DNA of 13,971 nucleotides from Cyclostephanos tholiformis. Lineage: Eukaryota > Bacillariophyta > Thalassiosirophyceae > Thalassiosirales > Thalassiosiraceae. The translations under genes and the position numbers were made by a program. The stretch spans positions 6,795 through 20,765 of the forward strand of contig JALLPB010001389.1 in the NCBI GenBank assembly GCA_036939975.1. Reading direction: 5' to 3'. The stretch's first letter is position 1. The number at the start of each line of letters is the position of its first letter. The notes under the pieces were generated by a model. That model worked only from the letters and a program-made list of their open reading frames with translations, ran no database searches and had not been told where the DNA came from. Shown here in pieces: positions 10,501-13,971 of the stretch.

Positions 10501-11320
10501 CAATGGCGTTCTTGATTCATCAGCGTTTCAAAAATTCATGGGAGGAGCTAAGAGGTATGGGTGTGCGTCGTGTATTATATTCCCCTGTGCTCAGTCTTAC
10601 TTTGGCTTGTTACTAAGTGAATTTTCTTATTGATTGCGTAGCTTTTTCCCTGATGCAGTGAAAGCATTCTGGCGTGAGGCACAGCATTGCCCTCACATTC
10701 CGACTTGTGTGTTACGCGGAGTACTCGAAGAACATACTACTCCTGAATCTCTTGAAATGGTGTGCAACATGCTTACAAAGCAAAGTGGTTCTGCTCTGCA
10801 TGACAGCCAAGTCCACGTCTATGACGCCGTGGGACACCCGGTGTGTAAGTACATCTTATCCCTTAATACCGTTCTTAACAATTGGTCTCTTCTGCACTCA
10901 CTCATGTTCATCATTGCAACAAAAGACGTGCGTAACCGCAACGGACGAATTCTCAAGAATACTGACATGGGCGGGGCAATTCAACGTAGTGAGTGCGCTT
11001 TGGTCCTGGCGAAAGACCCGGACACGAAGACTGATGATCCATATTATTTGTTTACTTCCCAGATCGACTGTAAACTTAAGACCAAACTCTTGTTATTTCA
11101 CCTCTATATTCTGACAGCTCATCACTGGAGTCCCCTCTCTGATGAAGTCGAGTACGTCAGGACAACACGTGACGTCCAGAACGCTTGCTTTGATTGCGCA
11201 CAAGATAGACACATTTTCCCTTGGTGTGACGTGAATGCTCGTTTTGGCATAATACGTTACGCTGTCACAGAGGGAAAGAGTCATGTCGAAGAAAGTAATT
11301 CTATTGTACCGGAAGTTTAG
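4598..11320 (+). CDS. Giant membrane-anchored alpha/beta-hydrolase (seven exons)
   Basis: Exons are 4598-7282, 7359-9504, 9590-10201, 10296-10554, 10642-10844, 10926-10988 and 11118-11320; they sum to 6171 nt, encoding 2056 residues. A hydrophobic helix at residues 43-60, followed by KFNVFTR, looks like a single membrane anchor. Residues about 60-900 are polar linkers and beta-rich sequence, with hydrophobic stretches near 334-360 and 400-425. Residues about 1000-1610 are mainly helical and unassigned. From about 1720 the chain reads as an alpha/beta-hydrolase: GYSQG at 1797-1801 places the nucleophile at Ser1799. His1966 (in VGHP) or the His pair at 1991-1992 (in IQRTHHWSPL) could be the catalytic His, and an acidic residue near 1930-1936 or Asp1962 the acid. 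Substrate is unknown; a lipid or ester at a membrane is only a guess. The start is the first ATG of a long open frame. The hydrolase call is stronger than any call for the N-terminal regions. Confidence 0.75.
7283..7358 (+). other. Intron 1 of the hydrolase gene, phase 0
   Basis: The donor is CTG|GTAAGAA and the acceptor is TCACCAG|GAT. Reading through meets a TGA at 7322, which would truncate the protein after 908 residues. Splicing at codon boundaries joins EASFNL to DHRRVIVP and opens the next 2.1 kb. Confidence 0.85.
9505..9589 (+). other. Intron 2 of the hydrolase gene, phase 1
   Basis: The donor is AACG|GTAAATT and the acceptor is CATTTTCAG|TTATGG. The read-through frame stops with TAA inside the intron. 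Splicing makes a GTT codon and continues directly into the frame that carries the hydrolase domain. This join decides whether the long N-terminal part and the hydrolase are one protein, so it deserves transcript support. Confidence 0.8.
10202..10295 (+). other. Intron 3 of the hydrolase gene, phase 1
   Basis: The donor is TCTG|GTGAGTG and the acceptor is TTCACAG|GAACC. Splicing makes a GGA codon (MIS-G-TPDQQ) and removes an in-frame TGA at 10222. Confidence 0.85.
10555..10641 (+). other. Intron 4 of the hydrolase gene, phase 2
   Basis: The donor is AAGAG|GTATGG and the acceptor is TTGCGTAG|CTTTTT. Splicing makes an AGC codon (GGAK-S-FFPDAV). The alternative downstream acceptor GATGCAG leads to an early stop, so 10641 is preferred. 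Confidence 0.85.
10845..10925 (+). other. Intron 5 of the hydrolase gene, phase 1, stop-free
   Basis: The donor GTGT|GTAAGTA is strong; the acceptor CAACAAAAG|ACGTG is weaker. The 81 nt are a multiple of three and contain no in-frame stop, so retention would insert 27 residues without breaking the frame. Splicing is preferred because the insert is hydrophobic and falls just after the conserved-looking VGHPV. Confidence 0.7.
10989..11117 (+). other. Intron 6 of the hydrolase gene, phase 1, stop-free
   Basis: The donor CGTA|GTGAGTG and acceptor CTGACAG|CTCAT are both strong. The 129 nt are a multiple of three with no in-frame stop. Splicing restores IQRTHHWSPL, which places the candidate catalytic His pair in a compact motif. 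It also defines a 63-nt exon 6 between introns 5 and 6. Confidence 0.75.
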
Positions 11321-11579
11321 TGTTAAATGAGATTTGTGTTTAGAGACACAAAATGTTCCTATTTATTCACGGCCGGGACGTTGATGGACAATTTTTTCTT
11401 TGCGTGTTTTCTCCCAGCTTAAGAAAAAAATATGTTGTGCTAAACATATTAGAGTGTGATTTCCTACGTGATGGTGTTGAGGAGTTAACTTTTACAAATA
11501 ATAGCATTGGCGACTTAGCTCGTGTTGAAATCGATCTTGATAATTATGTAGCGCCAAACGAGATTGCCGATCACGACGC
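11321..11579. other. Convergent intergenic spacer with both 3' ends
   Basis: The plus-strand hydrolase gene and the minus-strand kinase gene converge here, so both 3' untranslated regions and polyadenylation sites must fit in 259 bp or overlap. A stop-free 89-codon plus-strand frame (11353-11622) runs into the antisense of the kinase gene and has no recognisable domain. I do not call it. Confidence 0.6.
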
Positions 11580-13760
11580 TCAGGTGTTTTTGTCAGATTC
11601 ATACTTCCCATGGATCGCATAGTGCTTCAACGCCTGGATCAAGTCTTTCTTGGAATAATCCTCCTCATCCCCGTCATCATATTCGATATGCCAGAATGCA
11701 GGATTTTCAGAATTGTCGTATCCCATAATTGTGCCGAAGTAGGTTTTTCCGTCAAAGTCTTTCGATACTCTTTTCCGAACGAAGCTATGAGGGTTTGATG
11801 AGTGTACTAAAGCTGCGATGTCATCTCCTGTTTTGGCCTTCTTCGCCGCAGGCTTCTTCGATTCAGGACGTCTGCCATTAGGTTTCAATGGGAAGCTTGG
11901 GATATATGCTACTTTATCGTTCAGTGAGTTCGCTCTTATGGTCTCAACTTTATCATCAGAGGACGCATTTTGTGCAGCAGCATGTGAAGTGGGTTTGTTT
12001 TCATCCTGATATTGAGCAGCGTCATTTTTCTTTTGAGAGTTGCTCGTGTGTTTACTTGCCACAGCTTTCATTGATTTTTTCTCGCCATGCTTCGAATACA
12101 TTTTGAACATGCCTTAATAAGGACATGCGTGTTTGTGCTTTCAGCTGAATGTCCGAGATGTGCAAATCATTCGTGAGCGACATAGGAAGGTACGTACTTA
12201 CCAAGTAATTCGTCTATTGCGACATCCTCGGAGTCGCCATCATCATAATTAATACGAAAGTCGGGATCTTCGCCCTCGACTTCGATAATTGCAGCCACCT
12301 TCCCCCTGAAAATGTTATCGCCATCGTCAGCCTCAACCTCGAAATGCTTCGCCACGCGTTTGCCAATGTACTCCATATAGGGTAGTCTCTTGCTCTTGCG
12401 TAGCCTATATTGCGTCGAGAGGACAGAAGCCACTCCGTAGTGTATCAGGTGCTTCGATGATTCGACTTCATAGCGCGGATTCGAGGATTTGTTCGATTTT
12501 CCTCCATCGCATTGTATATGCTCGATGAGACCACCGTGGTGCGGCTGGAGCAATTGCATCAATATATCACCGTCCCCGCCGGTGCACAGAACGCGCCTGT
12601 TAAGATTGAAATTCGCCCCGACGGCGGGAGTCGATTTCTTGTACGCCTTCTCCAGCCAATGTTCGATCACGTTCCGCCCTTTCAGGGCGAATTCCTGGAA
12701 ATTGTCAACTATCATCGCCTCTTGAGTATCCCTAGCAAACGTGGGGAGCGGTTTTCCATTCCTCTGCGCCTCCTTCACCTTGGCGATGACCTCCTCGCTG
12801 CTTATTTCCGGCAACGCGTCGGTATCATTCCTCAGCGAACGGAGCTTACTCTGAATACCGGGACCGATCCCGCCTCCCATGATTTTCCCATCGCTGTCCG
12901 TGGCCGAATACGTCGTCGCCGTCCCTCCATCGAAGACCAAGGCCGGATGACCGTGCAGGTGGACCGCCCCGGTGAGCGTCGCGAGGCGATCGGTGCCCAT
13001 GTTATCGTACCTCCCCTCCTCCTTCTTGAAGAAATCGTCCCCCGCCATCACGAAGAAGCGACTCGGCACGGCGTCCCATATCCTCGCGAGGAGAACCTCC
13101 TGCGCGCGGTTGGTACTAACGACGTGGACGGAAATTTTCGGCGCGATGCGCGTTTTTGATTGCTCTTCCGCGTTCTCGGACGATGCGTCCCTGGACTTGC
13201 CGAAGATGTAATCGTGAGGCTCGTCGGGTAGGTTCTTGCTAAGGATCGCGATCGGATCCTCGTGCTCTAGCTCCTCTTCCTTCAAAAGGGGGGTCCTGGC
13301 GTTCGAGTGTCGAATGAGAATAGATTGTGTGCGTGGTGTCGGTGGTGGTGGTGGTGGGGGGGGGGGGGGAGGGGGGGAGGGAACGAAATCCAAACGAAAT
13401 GGATGAAAGGGACGGTTTTGAGCAAATATGGAGAATATGCCGTCGTCCCAGACGGACGAGAAACAACGCAATAAACGCTCACCTCCAGAATATATGAGGA
13501 TTGAAATCGTCCTCGAATCCCAAATGAGTAGCCCAGTTAAGGTGGGTATTTCCGCAGGAGCTATTGGCGAAAAAAAAAATGAAAAAATAATGAAGGAGCG
13601 AGAATGTTGAGGCCTCGAAACGATTACAAGGGCGAAGTATTATCGTTGAATCAAGCGGATCAACAAGTGTACTCTACTATTCTTACATTGTGATGAGTAA
13701 TTCTTCGCCATCGAGCGGCGCGGCCTCGGGCCATTTCGTATTATTGAGTTGCGACGTCAT
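11580..13760 (-). CDS. coaX: Type III pantothenate kinase fused to two Tudor-like domains (four exons)
   Basis: Exons on the minus strand are 13760-13687, 13560-13483, 13295-12202 and 12112-11580; they sum to 1779 nt, encoding 592 residues. The N-terminus rebuilds the phosphate-binding strand and loop, LLITISCGNTHLNWA at 21-35. GTDR lies at 151-154, with Asp153 the expected catalytic base. DGGTATT follows at 173-179, then GGGIGPG at 191-197 and a C-terminal LCTGGDGDIL at 287-296. These are the ordered motifs of the CoaX family, which phosphorylates pantothenate with ATP in the first step of coenzyme A synthesis. The first conserved Asp (usual IDxGNT) is Ser26 here. Residues about 360-416 and 527-580 are two Tudor-like modules (KRVAKHF...INYDDGDSED and KRVSKDF...IEYDDGDEED). 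A basic linker with KKPAAKKAK at 501-509 could be a nuclear signal. The first Tudor module shares exon 3 with the kinase, so that part of the fusion needs no splice inference. Confidence 0.85.
12113..12201 (-). other. Intron 3 of the kinase gene, phase 1
   Basis: The donor CTTG|GTAAGTA is strong and the acceptor is TTATTAAG|GCATG. Splicing makes a GGC codon and adds the basic linker plus second Tudor-like module. Without splicing the protein would end 10 residues later (KYVPSYVAHE after the Gly), giving a shorter one-Tudor form; both could exist. Confidence 0.75.
13296..13482 (-). other. Intron 2 of the kinase gene, phase 2, containing a poly-C tract
   Basis: The donor is TGGAG|GTGAGC and the acceptor is CGCCAG|GACC. 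Splicing makes an AGG codon and joins FNPHIFWR to TPLLKEEEL. A naive single-frame reading starting at 13471 lies inside this intron and gives a spurious N-terminus with a long proline run. Confidence 0.85.
13333..13381 (+). repeat. G-rich tract in kinase intron 2 (possible quadruplex)
   Basis: On the plus strand a run of GGT units leads into 14 consecutive G (13356-13369), then A, 7 G (13371-13377), A and 3 G. This is the template strand of the kinase gene, so the transcript is C-rich here. Such a tract could form an intramolecular G-quadruplex in DNA. It could also be length-variable or mis-sequenced. Confidence 0.8.
13561..13686 (-). other. Intron 1 of the kinase gene, phase 2
   Basis: The donor is ACAAT|GTAAGA; the acceptor is CGCCAATAG|CTCC, preceded by a ten-T polypyrimidine tract. 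Splicing makes an ATC codon and rebuilds the beta-strand of the first phosphate-binding motif. Exon 2 alone has no in-frame ATG upstream of it before a stop, so this upstream exon is needed. Confidence 0.8.
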
Positions 13761-13782
13761 GCATGGGACGGACTCGCTGCAT
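13741..13782 (-). other. Candidate upstream open reading frame overlapping the kinase start
   Basis: An ATG at 13782 opens a 13-codon frame ending in TAA at 13741, in a different frame from the kinase. The kinase start codon (13760-13758) lies inside it. If the transcript begins upstream of 13782, initiation here would compete with the kinase start. The transcription start is unknown. Confidence 0.35.
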
Positions 13783-13879
13783 AATAGTCGGTGTAAAGTG
13801 TGTGGAGTGTTGTTGAAACATTTTAGAGCGGCCATACTACCGCTCTTTTAACACAATTGAAACACTAGTACTAGCTAAC
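13761..13879 (-). promoter_or_regulatory. Kinase upstream region with a 7-bp hairpin
   Basis: This is the presumed promoter and 5' untranslated region of the minus-strand kinase gene. It contains a perfect inverted repeat, AGAGCGG at 13825-13831 and CCGCTCT at 13840-13846, with an 8-nt loop and T-rich sequence on both sides. A 10-bp palindrome CTAGTACTAG lies at 13865-13874. No TATA box was assigned. Confidence 0.45.
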
Positions 13880-13971
13880 TACCGTAAAAACCGGGGATTA
13901 AGAAACACCGGGGATAAAGAAACAGACACTAAATCATAGGTAATTAGCACCCTCGCTATAATCACAACTAA
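13880..13971. mobile_element. Possible DNA-transposon terminus running off the window
   Basis: TACCGTAAAAACC is followed by two direct 17-bp units, accggggattaagaaac (13890-13906) and accggggataaagaaac (13907-13923), differing at one base. A leading TA dinucleotide and internal direct subrepeats near the end are typical of pogo/Tigger-type and other Tc1-mariner-superfamily termini, where the transposase binds. The opposite end and any transposase lie outside the window, so this is a tentative call. A plain tandem repeat is the alternative. Confidence 0.35.

Noticed and set aside
11353..11622. An 89-codon plus-strand frame between the two convergent genes
   Set aside because: No domain or hydrophobic pattern is recognisable, and its end is antisense to the kinase gene.
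12191..12200. A second TACGTACTT motif like the promoter array
   Set aside because: It is a single copy overlapping the splice donor of kinase intron 3 (GTAAGTACGTA), so it is explained by the donor and chance.
12512..13159. A 215-codon plus-strand frame
   Set aside because: It is the antisense shadow of the kinase exon, whose own frame carries clear CoaX motifs.
12167..13471. A 434-residue kinase reading that begins MRCFSSVWDD and carries a long proline run
   Set aside because: Its first 58 residues fall inside an intron; splicing at 13482/13296 joins the kinase body to upstream exons that carry the family's N-terminal motif.

Overview
The window looks like nuclear DNA from a eukaryotic microalga, most likely a stramenopile and plausibly a diatom. 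The evidence is short spliceosomal introns (76-187 nt) with GT-AG ends inside dense genes, mixed base composition, microsatellite-rich spacers, and a Tudor-like domain type that I recall (unchecked) as common in stramenopile genomes. No operons, bacterial promoters, rRNA, tRNA or CRISPR arrays were seen. The species assignment is inference.

Layout. Positions 1-3043 hold no gene I can support. They contain a hexanucleotide microsatellite (1-232), a degenerate array of about 31 bp units (266-650), a cluster of small hairpins sharing a TCTTGCA/TGCAAGA motif (1856-2053), and an (ATG)12 run (2425-2460). Gene 1 (3044-4198, minus) encodes a 384-residue protein resembling a degenerate HAD-fold phosphatase. 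It is divergent from gene 2 across a 399 bp shared promoter region that contains a tandem TACGTACT array.

Gene 2 (4598-11320, plus) resolves into seven exons encoding a protein of about 2056 residues: an N-terminal membrane anchor, a long beta-rich region, a long helical region, and a C-terminal alpha/beta-hydrolase with a GYSQG nucleophile elbow. All six intron phases join in frame.

Gene 3 (11580-13760, minus) converges on gene 2. It resolves into four exons encoding a type III pantothenate kinase (CoaX, first step of coenzyme A synthesis) fused at its C-terminus to two Tudor-like domains separated by a basic linker. The obvious single-frame start at 13471 is an artefact: the true N-terminal phosphate-binding motif lies on two upstream exons, and the poly-proline stretch of the naive reading is an intronic poly-C/poly-G tract. 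The right edge (13880-13971) carries tandem 17 bp repeats that look like the terminus of a DNA transposon running off the window.

The three genes show no evident shared pathway. The main discoveries are the kinase-Tudor fusion and the giant membrane-anchored hydrolase. All exon models were built by eye from splice sites, reading frame and motif continuity; there is no transcript evidence.
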